Notes: generated by a model not told the origin, from the letters alone. Positions 17,460 through 27,034 are shown, numbered from the stretch's first letter. The stretch: 64,000 nucleotides of DNA from Brevibacillus sp. SYP-B805 (GCF_011059135.1 NZ_JAALGD010000007.1:1-64000), one strand, 5' to 3'. Numbers and translations: made by a program.

Positions 17460-18029
17460 GTGGACCTCGAACTCGTTGAGCAGCAGGCACGAACCATCGT
17501 GGCGGAAGTGGCGGAACAGGCCCAACTTCGTCCAGGCACCATCCTGGTCGTCGGCTGCAGCACCAGCGAAGTGCTCGGCAAGCATATCGGCAAGGCGGGC
17601 AGTCAGGAGGTGGCTGCCGTCCTTTATCGGGCGATGGAAGCAATCCGCGAGCAGCATGGCTTTGCCTTGGCCTTTCAATGCTGCGAGCATCTCAATCGGG
17701 CCCTGGTGGTGGAAAGGGCCGTGATGGAAGCGTTCGGTTTGGAGGAAGTCAGCGTGGTTCCGGTTCCGTCGGCGGGAGGATCCATGGCCGCCCACGCGTT
17801 TGAGCGGATGGCATCACCTGTCGTGGTGGAATCGATCAAAGCCCATGCCGGCATCGATATCGGCGACACCCTGATCGGCATGCATCTGCGCCACGTGGCG
17901 GTGCCGATTCGGCCGAGCCTCAAGCAGATCGGGCATGCCCACGTGACAGCCGCCCGTACGCGTCCGAAGCTGATCGGCGGGGCCCGGGCCGTTTACGAAC
18001 GCAGCCCGGCGAACAACCGTTGCACCTAA
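17460..18029 (+). CDS. ywlG: UPF0340 family protein YwlG
   Basis: The 189-residue product belongs to the UPF0340 (TIGR01440, DUF436) family, whose biochemical role is not established. Recognisable segments are VVGCSTSEVLGKHIGKAGS, FQCCEHLNRALVVE and the C-terminal HARTRPK-like stretch AARTRPKLIGGARAVY. It has three cysteines in the first half. The start is a GTG directly after the rpiB stop with GGGAGTGAGG overlapping the rpiB end. It lies between rpiB and glyA, as in many Bacillota. Confidence 0.88.
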   Translation: MDLELVEQQARTIVAEVAEQAQLRPGTILVVGCSTSEVLGKHIGKAGSQEVAAVLYRAMEAIREQHGFALAFQCCEHLNRALVVERAVMEAFGLEEVSVVPVPSAGGSMAAHAFERMASPVVVESIKAHAGIDIGDTLIGMHLRHVAVPIRPSLKQIGHAHVTAARTRPKLIGGARAVYERSPANNRCT

Positions 18030-18059
18030 CCTTCACATAAAAGCTAGGAGGAGTTGGAG

Positions 18060-19310
18060 ATGTTGGATTTTTTGCGTAAACAGGATCCGCAGATCGCGGA
18101 CGCGATTAACCTCGAGCTGGGCAGACAGCGGGACAAAATCGAGCTGATCGCTTCGGAGAACTTCGTCAGCCGCGCCGTGATGGAAGCCATGGGCACCGTG
18201 CTGACCAACAAGTACGCGGAGGGCTATCCGGGCCGCCGTTACTATGGCGGCTGTGAGTATGTCGATATTGCCGAAAATATCGCGCGCGACCGCGTGAAAG
18301 AAATCTTTGGGGCCGAGCATGCCAATGTGCAGCCGCACTCCGGGGCGCAGGCCAACATGGCGGTTTACTTTACGGTCCTGAAGCCGGGCGACACGGTGCT
18401 GGGGATGAACCTCTCCCACGGCGGCCACCTGACCCACGGCAGCCCGGTCAACTTCTCCGGCACGCTGTACAACTTCGTGGAGTACGGGGTGGACCCGGAA
18501 ACCCATTTGATCAATTATGAGGATGTCCGGGCCAAAGCGCTGGAGCACAAGCCGAAGCTGATTGTGGCAGGTGCCAGCGCATACCCGCGGACGATCGATT
18601 TCGCCAAGTTCCGCGAGATTGCGGATGAAGTGGGCGCGTACTTCATGGTGGATATGGCCCATATCGCGGGACTGGTCGCAGCGGGTCTGCATCCCAATCC
18701 GGTACCGTACGCCCATTTTGTCACCTCCACCACGCACAAGACCCTGCGCGGCCCGCGCGGCGGATTGATCCTGTGCAAGGAAGAGTTCGCCAAAGCCATC
18801 GACAAATCCGTCTTCCCCGGTGTGCAGGGCGGCCCGCTGATGCACGTGATCGCGGCCAAGGCGGTGGCGTTCGGCGAGGCGCTGCAGCCGGCGTTCAAGG
18901 AGTATGCGCAGCGGATCGTGAACAATGCCCGCGCGTTCGCGGCGGCGCTGCAGGCGGAAGGCTTGAAGCTGGTTTCGGGCGGTACCGACAACCACCTCGT
19001 CCTGGTTGACGTCCGCAACCTCGGCCTGACCGGCAAGGTGGCGGAGCATCTGCTGGACGAAGTGAACATCACCACCAACAAGAACACGATCCCGTACGAT
19101 CCGGAGAGCCCGTTTGTCACCAGCGGCATCCGCATGGGGACACCGGCGGTTACCACCCGCGGCTTCGATGAGGAGGCGATGCGGGAAGTGGCTGCCATTA
19201 TCGCGCTGACGCTGAAGAATCCGGAAGACGCCGCCAAGCATGAAGAGGCCCGTGCCCGCGTCGCAGCGCTGTGCAAACGATTCCCGATGTACGAAGGGCT
19301 TGAGATCTAA
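18060..19310 (+). CDS. glyA: Serine hydroxymethyltransferase
   Basis: GlyA is the PLP enzyme converting serine and tetrahydrofolate to glycine and 5,10-methylene-THF, the main source of one-carbon units. The 416 residues contain [10 protein letters not shown], the [13 protein letters not shown] segment and the PLP-binding K227 in [13 protein letters not shown]. The ATG at 18060 has AGGAGGA 8 nt upstream. An in-frame TTG at 18054 is less likely. No glycine riboswitch or T-box is visible in the 30-nt leader. Confidence 0.96.
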   Translation: MLDFLRKQDPQIADAINLELGRQRDKIELIASENFVSRAVMEAMGTVLTNKYAEGYPGRRYYGGCEYVDIAENIARDRVKEIFGAEHANVQPHSGAQANMAVYFTVLKPGDTVLGMNLSHGGHLTHGSPVNFSGTLYNFVEYGVDPETHLINYEDVRAKALEHKPKLIVAGASAYPRTIDFAKFREIADEVGAYFMVDMAHIAGLVAAGLHPNPVPYAHFVTSTTHKTLRGPRGGLILCKEEFAKAIDKSVFPGVQGGPLMHVIAAKAVAFGEALQPAFKEYAQRIVNNARAFAAALQAEGLKLVSGGTDNHLVLVDVRNLGLTGKVAEHLLDEVNITTNKNTIPYDPESPFVTSGIRMGTPAVTTRGFDEEAMREVAAIIALTLKNPEDAAKHEEARARVAALCKRFPMYEGLEI

Positions 19311-19353
19311 GCTGAAAAGAGCATCCATACATGATGCTGACGGCATCAACAGC

Positions 19354-19390
19354 ATGCAGCCTTGTTTCTTCTGAAGCAGGCTGCATTTGC
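19354..19390 (+). terminator. Hairpin after glyA, possible terminator
   Basis: ATGCAGCCT at 19354-19362 pairs with AGGCTGCAT at 19378-19386. The following TTGCTT is a poor U-tract. A second hairpin (GCTGGC 19408-19413 with GCCAGC 19425-19430) follows. Confidence 0.5.
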
Positions 19391-19461
19391 TTAAGGAGGC
19401 CGTTTTTGCTGGCGAAGCGTCTTTGCCAGCCGGCGGATAAACGACTGACATTTCTATAAAA

Positions 19462-19490
19462 TTGACGTTGGCGGACTCCTCCATTATGAT
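19462..19490 (+). promoter_or_regulatory. Sigma-A promoter for upp-mnaA
   Basis: TTGACG at 19462-19467 and TATGAT at 19485-19490 are 17 bp apart, each one base from consensus. Confidence 0.78.
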
Positions 19491-19528
19491 GAAAAGGATG
19501 TATGGATGCGGAAAACGGAGGGAAAATG

Positions 19529-20158
19529 ATGAGCCGCGTATACGTGTTTGATCATCCATTGATTCAGCATAAATTGACGTTTATTCGTGACAAGAACACG
19601 GGCACCAAGGAATTCCGCGAGCTGGTGGACGAAGTGGCAACCCTGATGGCTTACGAGATTACCCGCGATCTGCCGCTGGAGGACACCGTGATTGAGACGC
19701 CTGTCTCTACCTGCAGGGCCCGCGTGATCTCCGGCAAAAAAGTGGGCCTGATCCCGATCCTGCGCGCCGGCCTGGGGATGGTGGACGGCATCCTGAAGCT
19801 GATCCCGGCGGCGAAGGTGGGCCACATCGGCCTGTATCGCGATCCGGAAACCCTGCAGCCGGTGGAGTATTACGTCAAGCTGCCGACCGACATCGAGGAG
19901 CGGGATCTGATCGTGATCGACCCGATGCTGGCGACCGGCGGATCCGCTTCGGCGGCCTTGACGGCGTTGAAACAGCGCGGAGCGAAAAACCTGAAGCTGA
20001 TGTGCCTGATCGCGGCCCCTGAAGGCATCAAGGTCGTGCAGGAAGACCACCCGGATGTGGATATTTATGTGGCGGCTGTGGACGAAAAATTGAATGATCA
20101 TGGCTATATCGTACCCGGCTTGGGAGACGCGGGCGATCGCCTGTTTGGAACGAAGTAG
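19529..20158 (+). CDS. upp: Uracil phosphoribosyltransferase
   Basis: Upp salvages uracil with PRPP to UMP. The 209-residue product starts [17 protein letters not shown] and carries the PRPP-binding loop [10 protein letters not shown] and the uracil-binding end [13 protein letters not shown]. The ATG at 19529 was chosen from alignment with Bacillus Upp; GGAGGG lies about 10 nt upstream and an ATG at 19526 is adjacent. It is 9 nt from mnaA and shares its promoter. Confidence 0.96.
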   Translation: MSRVYVFDHPLIQHKLTFIRDKNTGTKEFRELVDEVATLMAYEITRDLPLEDTVIETPVSTCRARVISGKKVGLIPILRAGLGMVDGILKLIPAAKVGHIGLYRDPETLQPVEYYVKLPTDIEERDLIVIDPMLATGGSASAALTALKQRGAKNLKLMCLIAAPEGIKVVQEDHPDVDIYVAAVDEKLNDHGYIVPGLGDAGDRLFGTK

Positions 20159-20167
20159 GTGCAGACG

Positions 20168-21319
20168 ATGAAAAAGCTGAAAGTGATGACGGTATTTGGG
20201 ACCAGGCCGGAAGCCATCAAAATGGCTCCGCTTGTCCATGAATTGAAAAAGCATCCCGACCTCATCGAACCGATTGTGTGCGTGACGGCCCAGCACCGTC
20301 AAATGCTCGACCAGGTGCTGGAGATTTTCCAGATCCAGCCCGATATCGATTTGAACATCATGCAGGAACGGCAGACGCTGGTTCAAATTACGACCCGTGC
20401 GCTGGAAAGCCTGGATCAGGTCATGAAAGCGTCGAAGCCGGACATCGTGTTGGTCCACGGCGATACCACGACTACGTTTGTTGCCAGTCTGGCCGCGTTT
20501 TATAACCAGGTGGCCGTCGGGCACGTGGAAGCGGGCCTGCGCACGTGGGACAAATATTCGCCGTTCCCTGAAGAGATGAACCGGCAGCTGACCGGCGTCA
20601 TGGCCGATCTTCATTTCGCTCCGACAGAGGGTTCCGCGGAAAACCTGCGTCGGGAGAACAAGCCGGAAGAGGCGATCTACATTACCGGCAATACGGCGAT
20701 TGATGCCCTGCAGACAACCGTGCGGGACGATTACGAGCACCCGGTGCTGGAAAAAGTGGCGGGCAAGCGGATGGTGCTGATGACCGCCCATCGCCGGGAA
20801 AATCTCGGGGAGCCCATGCGGCGCATCTTCCGCGCAGTTCGCCGCTTGGTGGAAGAGCATGCGGATATCGCCGTGGTATACCCCGTCCATTTGAATCCGG
20901 CCGTGCAGGAAGTGGCGCGGGAGGTATTGGGCGATCATGAGCGCATCCATCTGATCGATCCGCTCGACGCCTTCGATTTCCATAATTTCGCGCGCCGGGC
21001 TTACCTGATCCTCACCGATTCCGGCGGCGTGCAGGAAGAAGCGCCGTCGCTCGGCGTTCCGGTGCTTGTGCTGCGGGACACCACCGAGCGTCCGGAAGGG
21101 ATTGAGGCAGGCACCTTGAAGCTGGCCGGAACGAATGAAGAAGAGGTGTATCGCCTCTCCGACCAGTTGCTGCGGGATTCGTCCGCCTATGAGGCGATGG
21201 CCAGGGCGGCCAATCCGTACGGCGACGGCCAGGCATCCAGGCGGATTGTGGAGGCCATCCTGCACCATTTTGGCCTGCGCGAAGAGCGGCCGGCTCCTTT
21301 CCGGCCAGGCAGAGCGTAG
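20168..21319 (+). CDS. mnaA: UDP-N-acetylglucosamine 2-epimerase (non-hydrolysing)
   Basis: MnaA (WecB) interconverts UDP-GlcNAc and UDP-ManNAc, the donor used by TagA at 55464. The 383 residues contain FGTRPEAIKMAP, HGDTTTTFVASLAAF, HVEAGLRTWDKYSPFPEE and the UDP-binding TDSGGVQEEAPSLG. The ATG at 20168 with AGGTG upstream was preferred to a GTG at 20159. Its end is followed by a degenerate hairpin and a copy of the 249-bp repeat, which seems to occupy the terminator position of this operon. Confidence 0.94.
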   Translation: MKKLKVMTVFGTRPEAIKMAPLVHELKKHPDLIEPIVCVTAQHRQMLDQVLEIFQIQPDIDLNIMQERQTLVQITTRALESLDQVMKASKPDIVLVHGDTTTTFVASLAAFYNQVAVGHVEAGLRTWDKYSPFPEEMNRQLTGVMADLHFAPTEGSAENLRRENKPEEAIYITGNTAIDALQTTVRDDYEHPVLEKVAGKRMVLMTAHRRENLGEPMRRIFRAVRRLVEEHADIAVVYPVHLNPAVQEVAREVLGDHERIHLIDPLDAFDFHNFARRAYLILTDSGGVQEEAPSLGVPVLVLRDTTERPEGIEAGTLKLAGTNEEEVYRLSDQLLRDSSAYEAMARAANPYGDGQASRRIVEAILHHFGLREERPAPFRPGRA

Positions 21320-21337
21320 TCGGACAACAACGATTCG

Positions 21338-21357
21338 GAGGCGTTTCGAGGGACGCT
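21338..21357. repeat. Left terminator-like hairpin bracketing repeat copy 1
   Basis: GAGGCGTTTC at 21338-21347 followed by GGACGCT (21351-21357) nearly duplicates the true terminator at 21611-21639. Its own stem is only GCGT/ACGC and it lacks a T-run. The first seven bases could instead pair with ACGCCTC at 21625-21631, enclosing the whole element. Confidence 0.6.
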
Positions 21358-21359
21358 AC

Positions 21360-21608
21360 AGACTGATGCAAACGGCTGTTTGAGGCATGGAGGAATGGGG
21401 GCCAAGCGAGCTCCTTTGACGACCGACTCAGCAGAGAAACAAAGACGCGGGGTCACAGGGGGCGTGAGTCTCACATCCTTGCAACACCCAGATGTTGAGC
21501 CCCCTGCCCGCGTCGCGTTTCGGAGCGGACAAAAGCCAGCTTCTTCGCGGGTCGTCAAGAGAGCGAGCAGGAACCATTCCCCATGCAAAAAAGGACTTTG
21601 TCTGCACG
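21360..21608 (+). repeat. 249-bp structured repeat, copy 1
   Basis: This block is about 88 percent identical by eye to 34532-34780 and has the same length. It folds as nested stems: GACGCGGG (21444-21451) with CCCGCGTC (21507-21514), and CAGGGGGC (21456-21463) with GCCCCCTG (21499-21506). These enclose two hairpins, GTGA/TCAC at 21464-21474 and CAACA/TGTTG at 21482-21497. Outer segments around TTTGACGACC and GGTCGTCAAG also pair. Open frames on the minus strand are not conserved in extent. It fills the 416-bp gap between mnaA and the next gene together with flanking hairpins. I do not recognise it as a known RNA family. Confidence 0.8.
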
Positions 21609-21610
21609 CT

Positions 21611-21639
21611 GAGGCGTTTCATGGACGCCTCTTTTTTTT
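21611..21639 (+). terminator. Terminator at the right edge of repeat copy 1
   Basis: GAGGCGT at 21611-21617 pairs with ACGCCTC at 21625-21631 and is followed by eight T. Confidence 0.92.
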
Positions 21640-21735
21640 CTCATTCCTTGAAACTTCCCGGTTACAAGCAGCGTCTAACTAGATGGTAGACTGAGAGAAC
21701 AGAGAACAGGTTGATAGGGGAGAGGAGAAGACAAC

Positions 21736-24700
21736 ATGAACAGCAGACGCAGAGCGCTGTCGCTCATTACGGCCTCCGTGTTGGCATGGGGGGCGTTTTT
21801 TCCTGCGGCCGCCAACGTGGCGTACGCGCGAATGGAAACCAGCGCATTGGCGCTTTCCTGGCAGACGCCCATCGGGGAAGGCACCATGCTGCAAAAATAT
21901 ACGAAATCTTACGGCGACCAGCAAGTTTCCATCATGGTCACCAAGGTGGATCTGAACAATCCGTATGTGGAAGTAAAGCCGGTCTACGGCACCAATCAAA
22001 AATTGACGGAACGGCAGACCGTCACCCAGATGGCGAGAGAAACGGGGGCCATCGCGGCGGTCAATGCCGACTTCTTCAACATGTCCAAGCGGGGAGCGCC
22101 GTTTGGCATCGTCATGCGGGACAGGGAACTGGTCTCTTCCATGGGTCTCATCTCGTACTGGTACAGCCTGGGGCTGACCTCGGACAAGACGGCCTTGATC
22201 GAGCATTTCGGCTTCAGCGGGCAGGTAACCGCGCCGAACGGCACCTCTTTTCCGCTGCAGGGGGTAAACAAGGAGGAGTACAATCCGAGTGAAGGACGCA
22301 AGAGCCACCTGAATCAGCTCAACCTTTACACGCCGAGGTTCGGAAAAACCAGCCTTGGCGCGATCCCGGGCTACCAGAACGTCGTCGAAGTGGTGTTTGT
22401 CAACAACGTGGCCACGGAAGTGCGCGTCAATCAGCCGGGCGCCGTGATTCCGGAGAACGGGTATGTGCTCTGGGGACACGGTCCGGCCGCCACCTTCCTG
22501 CTGCAAAACTTCCCGGTCGGAGCAGCAGCCCAGATCAGCTACCAGACCACGCCGACCAACAAGGACTGGACGCAGGCGGTCGGGGGCAGCGTGCTGCTGG
22601 TCGACCAGGGGCGGGCGCTTACCTCGTTTGCGACAGACAGCTATATCAAGCAGATCAATGCCCGCACGGCGGTGGGGGTGACCCAGGACGGGAAAACGCT
22701 CTTTCTCGTGACGGTTGACGGCAGCAAGCCGGTTTATTTGGATGAAATGGCCGATATCATGGCGGAGCTCGGCTCCTGGCGGGCGATCAACCTGGACGGC
22801 GGCGGTTCCACCACCCATGCGGCCCGCATGCTGGGGGAGACCGAAGCGAAGCTGATCAACCAGCCGAGCGGAGGGGCGGAGCGGCGCGTACCGACAGGGA
22901 TCGCTGTCTACAACACGGCTCCTCCGGGAGTGCTGGCCGGCTTCAACATCGTCGGTCCTGCGGAAGTGCTGATCGGACAGACCGTGAAATATGATGTGAA
23001 GGCTTGGGACAATCACTATTTGCCATACTCCCTGAAAGCTTCCGATGTGACATGGCAGGCGGGGCAGTCCGACTCCGGTTCGTTTGAGCAGGAGAGCTTC
23101 ACCGCGACCCGTTCGGGAACCGCGACCATCATCGCGGAAGCGGCCGGCATCAGGCAGCAGCGTGACATTCATGTGATTTCCGGCCAAGAGGTGGCCCAAC
23201 TGCTGGTTTCCCCGTCTCCCATCAACCTGGCCCAGGGTCAGGTGTTGACGCTGGACATCAAAGTGAAGACCAAAAAAGGACAGCTGATCGCGGCCACTCC
23301 ACGGAGCGTCCAGCTTTATACCGATTCGCCGGTGGTCACCACCAACGATCAGCTGCAGCTGATCGCGGGTGAACAGGCGGGGACGGCCAACCTGACCGTC
23401 ACCTACGATGGCGTAAGCACGACCGTTCCGATCATCGTGGGCCAGGTGGAAATTCCGTGGCTGACCTTTGACAATCAGACGTCGATGAGCCACGTGGGAT
23501 ATCCGGCTTCCCTCAGCAACTACGGTTCGTTTACGGCAGTAAGCGCCGGGGGAGGAGAACCCGTTTTCCGCACGCGGAAATCGGCGAAGCTGACGTACAA
23601 TCTGTCCGGAGCGCCGGAAACCGATGTCCGCATTGCCTATGGCCGTGTAGGGGCGAAGCCCGAGACGATCCCGGGCAAGCCGATCGGCATCGGCCTCTGG
23701 GTCTACGGGGATAACAGCAAGCATTGGCTGCGTTCGGAGATCGTGGATGCGAAAGGCAAGCTGGTCTATGTCGATCTGGCCAAGGAGATCGACTGGACAG
23801 GGTGGAAGCAGGTCAAAGGCTACTTCCCGGCCGGCCTCACCTATCCGCTTCAGCTGAAGAGCATCTACATTGTGGCACCGGCGGAAAGCAGCAATGATCC
23901 GCACGATCAGGGCGTCCTGTACTTTGATGAGGTTTCGCTCCTCCTGCCGTCCAATGCCGCGACAGAACCCAAGGGCAGAGAGGTGACGCCTGGGGCGCCG
24001 GGAACCCTCTCGCTCGGCCAGGAGCTTGATCTCGGCTACTCCCTGCAGCAGACGGCCTCCTTCTTGCAAAAGGCGCGCCTGGATGTCAAATCGATCGTGC
24101 CGCAGCCGCTGCCCGGGTATGTACCGGCCGATTATGCCTTTACGCTGCAGGGGGCTGTGTTGAAACCGGGACAGCCGGATCAATTGTCAACGAAGCCTGT
24201 CACCGTAACGCTGAAACCGAAGAAGTGGATCAAGGGCAAAGGGGTTGGCCTCCTCTATATCAACGAAGCGAACCATACGCTTGACCCGCTGCTCGGGGAA
24301 GTGGATGCAAACGGCAATTGGGTGTATCAGCTCAACGCCTACGGAACCTATGTCCCGTATTACCTGGATCCGCCTGCCGGTGTGCCGTTCGTCGACATCA
24401 TCAACCATCCGGCCCGCGAAGAGATCACGGCGCTCGCGAAAAAAGGATTGGTTAAAGGATTGGACACCAATCTGTTCGGACCGGAAGTGCCGCTGACGCG
24501 TGCCCAATTCGTGACGCTGCTTGCCCGCGCTTTCCAATGGAAGCTGCCGGACAAACCGAAGCTGAACTTTAAGGATGCCATCCCGGCCTATGCGCAGGGG
24601 GCTGTCCAGGTTGCTCTGTCCAAGGGACTGGTCAAAGGCTATCCGGATAAGACATTCCGTCCGAACCAATCGGTGACCCGCGCGGAAGCCGCCTTGATTC

Positions 24701-24903
24701 TGGATCGCATCCTGAACAAGAAGGCGCAGCCGTCCAAGCCGCTGGCGGACCAGAAAAGCCTGCCGAAATGGGCCGCCCCCGCCATTGCCAACATGGTGGG
24801 ACTCGGCCTGATCGATCCGGAAGCGGGCAGGTTCAACCCGAACCAACCGATGACGCGCGCCGTCTGCGTGGTGGCGCTGTATCGCATCCTGGAGAAGCAG
24901 TAA
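21736..24903 (+). CDS. Surface phosphodiester glycosidase (NAGPA domain) with SLH anchors
   Basis: The 1055-residue product has a signal peptide (cleavage near A31). A phosphodiester glycosidase domain of the NAGPA type (about 95-395) follows, with AVNADFFNM and the diagnostic NLDGGGSTTH near residue 350. Next come two Ig-like or beta-sandwich regions, and three SLH motifs close the protein (about 883-1055, starting VPFVDIINHP). It would be exported and held on the wall polymer by the SLH modules. The NAGPA domain hydrolyses sugar-phosphodiester links, so teichoic-acid-like polymers or capsule are plausible substrates by inference only. GGGGAGAGGAG precedes the ATG, and a strong terminator follows. 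Confidence 0.88.
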   Translation: MNSRRRALSLITASVLAWGAFFPAAANVAYARMETSALALSWQTPIGEGTMLQKYTKSYGDQQVSIMVTKVDLNNPYVEVKPVYGTNQKLTERQTVTQMARETGAIAAVNADFFNMSKRGAPFGIVMRDRELVSSMGLISYWYSLGLTSDKTALIEHFGFSGQVTAPNGTSFPLQGVNKEEYNPSEGRKSHLNQLNLYTPRFGKTSLGAIPGYQNVVEVVFVNNVATEVRVNQPGAVIPENGYVLWGHGPAATFLLQNFPVGAAAQISYQTTPTNKDWTQAVGGSVLLVDQGRALTSFATDSYIKQINARTAVGVTQDGKTLFLVTVDGSKPVYLDEMADIMAELGSWRAINLDGGGSTTHAARMLGETEAKLINQPSGGAERRVPTGIAVYNTAPPGVLAGFNIVGPAEVLIGQTVKYDVKAWDNHYLPYSLKASDVTWQAGQSDSGSFEQESFTATRSGTATIIAEAAGIRQQRDIHVISGQEVAQLLVSPSPINLAQGQVLTLDIKVKTKKGQLIAATPRSVQLYTDSPVVTTNDQLQLIAGEQAGTANLTVTYDGVSTTVPIIVGQVEIPWLTFDNQTSMSHVGYPASLSNYGSFTAVSAGGGEPVFRTRKSAKLTYNLSGAPETDVRIAYGRVGAKPETIPGKPIGIGLWVYGDNSKHWLRSEIVDAKGKLVYVDLAKEIDWTGWKQVKGYFPAGLTYPLQLKSIYIVAPAESSNDPHDQGVLYFDEVSLLLPSNAATEPKGREVTPGAPGTLSLGQELDLGYSLQQTASFLQKARLDVKSIVPQPLPGYVPADYAFTLQGAVLKPGQPDQLSTKPVTVTLKPKKWIKGKGVGLLYINEANHTLDPLLGEVDANGNWVYQLNAYGTYVPYYLDPPAGVPFVDIINHPAREEITALAKKGLVKGLDTNLFGPEVPLTRAQFVTLLARAFQWKLPDKPKLNFKDAIPAYAQGAVQVALSKGLVKGYPDKTFRPNQSVTRAEAALILDRILNKKAQPSKPLADQKSLPKWAAPAIANMVGLGLIDPEAGRFNPNQPMTRAVCVVALYRILEKQ

Positions 24904-24910
24904 GAGTAAG

Positions 24911-24946
24911 ACCGCCTTTCCTCAGCGGAGGGAAGGCGGTTTTTTC
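24911..24946 (+). terminator. Rho-independent terminator after the NAGPA-SLH gene
   Basis: ACCGCCTTTCC at 24911-24921 pairs with GGGAAGGCGGT at 24930-24940 (one G-U), followed by a T-run. Confidence 0.95.
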
Positions 24947-25032
24947 CATGCGGTACGAGGCAGGAATAACATCCGCCCGGGACGAATGAATAAAGGGAAG
25001 AGTTTTGCTTCATTTTAGGAGGAGTGCTGATC

Positions 25033-26223
25033 ATGAGTCATAAAGAAGTTGTGATCGTCAGTGCGGTGCGCACCGCTATTGGAAGCTTTCAAGGGTCGCT
25101 TGCGGATGTAAGCGCTACCAAGCTGGGGGCCATCGCCTTGGAAGGCGCGCTGGAAAAGGCGGGCGTCGCCAAGGAAGCCGTCAGCGAAGTCATTATGGGC
25201 AATGTCCTGCAGGCGGGTCTCGGACAAAATCCCGCCCGTCAGGCGGCGATCCAGGCCGGATTGGCCCAGGAAATCCCGGCGATGACCATCAACAAGGTGT
25301 GCGGTTCCGGTCTGAAAGCCGTCCACCTCGCCGCGCAGGCGATTGTCGCGGGCGATTCCGACGTGGTGCTGGCCGGCGGCATGGAAAATATGAGCCAGGC
25401 GCCCTACCTGCTGGAAGGGGCGCGCAGCGGGTACCGGATGGGGGATCAGAAGGTGGTGGACTCGATGATCCGGGACGGTTTGTGGTGTGCGTTCAACGAC
25501 TACCACATGGGCATCACGGCGGAGAATCTCTGCACCCGCTACGGGCTGACCCGCGAGGAACAGGATGAGTTCGCCGCCTGGAGCCAGGAGAAGGCGCAGC
25601 GGGCCATCGCGGAAGGACGATTTGCGGAGGAGATCGTCCCCGTAACCATCCCGCAGAAAAAAGGGGATCCGGTCATTTTTGACAAGGATGAGTTCCCGCG
25701 TGCGGGCGTGACGGTCGAATCGCTCGCGAAGCTCCGTCCCGCCTTCAAGAAAGACGGAACCGTGACGGCGGGCAACGCATCGGGCATCAACGATGGCGCA
25801 GCCGCCCTCCTGATCATGTCGCGCGAAAAGGCAGACGAACTGGGGCTCAAGCCGCTGGCACGGATCGTTGCCAACGCGAGCGCCGGCGTTGATCCGAGCA
25901 TCATGGGCATCGGACCGGTTCCCGCCACCAAACGCGTTCTCGAAAAGGCGGGACTGACGCTTGACCAGATCGACCTGATCGAGGCGAACGAGGCGTTTGC
26001 CGCGCAATCTCTCGCCGTCGGCAAGGAGCTTGGCTTCGATCGCAGCAAGCTGAATGTCAACGGCGGGGCGATCGCGCTGGGTCACCCGATCGGCGCAAGC
26101 GGCGCCCGCATCCTTGTCACGCTGGTGCATGAGCTGCAGAAGCGGGAAGGGGCAAGGTACGGGCTGGCCACCCTCTGCATCGGCGGGGGGCAAGGGGTCG
26201 CGACGATTGTCGAAAAGCTGTAA
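25033..26223 (+). CDS. Acetyl-CoA C-acetyltransferase (thiolase)
   Basis: The 396-residue thiolase condenses or cleaves acetoacetyl-CoA or 3-ketoacyl-CoA. The catalytic set is complete: C90 in [12 protein letters not shown]351 in [10 protein letters not shown] and C382 in [19 protein letters not shown] is also typical of the biosynthetic acetyl-CoA acetyltransferases. The ATG at 25033 lies 9 nt after AGGAGG; an ATG at 25024 is too close. It is a single gene between two terminator/promoter boundaries and does not belong to a visible beta-oxidation operon. Confidence 0.93.
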   Translation: MSHKEVVIVSAVRTAIGSFQGSLADVSATKLGAIALEGALEKAGVAKEAVSEVIMGNVLQAGLGQNPARQAAIQAGLAQEIPAMTINKVCGSGLKAVHLAAQAIVAGDSDVVLAGGMENMSQAPYLLEGARSGYRMGDQKVVDSMIRDGLWCAFNDYHMGITAENLCTRYGLTREEQDEFAAWSQEKAQRAIAEGRFAEEIVPVTIPQKKGDPVIFDKDEFPRAGVTVESLAKLRPAFKKDGTVTAGNASGINDGAAALLIMSREKADELGLKPLARIVANASAGVDPSIMGIGPVPATKRVLEKAGLTLDQIDLIEANEAFAAQSLAVGKELGFDRSKLNVNGGAIALGHPIGASGARILVTLVHELQKREGARYGLATLCIGGGQGVATIVEKL

Positions 26224-26277
26224 CAGCGAGCGGATTTACGCAATTGTGAACGCTTTGTGTATTGTAGGGTGGTCAAG

Positions 26278-26305
26278 TTGACAAAGCTGTTACAACTTCG
26301 ATAAT
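26278..26305 (+). promoter_or_regulatory. Sigma-A promoter of the atp operon
   Basis: A consensus TTGACA at 26278-26283 is followed by GATAAT at 26300-26305 (16-bp spacer) or TAATAT at 26302-26307 (18 bp). A hairpin GAGGGCA/TGCCCTC (26312-26341) lies in the leader before the first gene; it lacks a T-run. Confidence 0.72.
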
Positions 26306-26368
26306 ATGGATGAGGGCAAAGGGGCTATGCCGCCTGCCCTCTCCTTATGTTGAAAGGGGAATGAGCGC

Positions 26369-26578
26369 TTGTCGAAGCTCGATAAACCATGGCAGGCCAT
26401 CGGATTGGTCAGTCTGATCGGCGTCGATTTGGCTGTGTGTGTAGTGGCAGGCGTTTGGCTGGGGAAATACATCGACCGGATGTATGCGACCGGCCCGTGG
26501 TTTCTGATGCTGGGTCTCCTTGTGGGGCTTGGTGTCGGCGTCTACAGCGTATACCGTTTGATCCGCACGTACCTCTAG
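26369..26578 (+). CDS. atpZ: AtpZ/AtpI-type small membrane protein
   Basis: The 69-residue product has two hydrophobic helices (about 9-30 and 43-65) and matches the AtpZ family of small proteins encoded at the head of atp operons. AtpZ and AtpI are thought to form a complex that helps c-ring assembly or magnesium supply. The start is a TTG at 26369 with AAGGGGAA 7 nt upstream. It precedes the atpI-like gene by 11 nt. Function here is inferred from position and topology. Confidence 0.75.
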   Translation: MSKLDKPWQAIGLVSLIGVDLAVCVVAGVWLGKYIDRMYATGPWFLMLGLLVGLGVGVYSVYRLIRTYL

Positions 26579-26589
26579 GGAGACGGAAG

Positions 26590-26958
26590 ATGCACAATTT
26601 TGCCGAAGCGATGCGCAAGACCTTTCGCTATGCGATGATCTGTATCGCCTTGACCGCGATACTCTGGGCTCTGTTGCCTCAAGAACGCTTGTTTTTACAA
26701 GGGCTGCTGCTGGGTATGGCGGGAAGTCTCCTGAATGGTTCCATTCTCCTCAATAAGACATGGCGGATCGGTCAGATGGCCGAAAATCCTGCTGTCCGCC
26801 CGCGTGGAACCGGGATGGCGCAGCGGCTGTTGATCGCTGCATTTGCTGTGTTCCTGACCATTCGCTTTCCCCACCTTTTTGCCTTGACAGGCGTATTGAT
26901 CGGGCTTTTCCTGTTTCAGGCGCTGGGATTTTACTTTGTGTACCGCTCCTTTAAATAG
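26590..26958 (+). CDS. atpI: ATP synthase subunit I
   Basis: The 122-residue product has about four hydrophobic segments and the ATP synthase I family layout, with LLGMAGSLLNGSILLNKTWR in the middle and a hydrophobic end. AtpI is not part of the final enzyme but assists assembly of the c-ring. The ATG at 26590 follows AGGGAG; the open frame also extends upstream in this phase across atpZ, which is not coding. The gene order atpZ-atpI-atpB is the usual one. Confidence 0.8.
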   Translation: MHNFAEAMRKTFRYAMICIALTAILWALLPQERLFLQGLLLGMAGSLLNGSILLNKTWRIGQMAENPAVRPRGTGMAQRLLIAAFAVFLTIRFPHLFALTGVLIGLFLFQALGFYFVYRSFK

Positions 26959-27034
26959 AGTTTTAGCCAATTCGAACTCGTCATTTCCGTTTTCTTGCAC
27001 ACACTATTTGCTTGGTAGAAAGGGGTGAATGAGA

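Noticed and set aside
18030..18059. Possible glycine riboswitch or T-box before glyA
   Set aside because: The gap is only 30 nt and contains just the ribosome binding site.
21428..21622. Small minus-strand frames in the 249-bp repeat with a peptide shared by both copies (SAPKRDAGRGLNIW)
   Set aside because: The peptide reflects the nearly identical central DNA; frame length, start and end differ between copies and no ribosome binding site is present, so the block is better read as a structured or mobile sequence.
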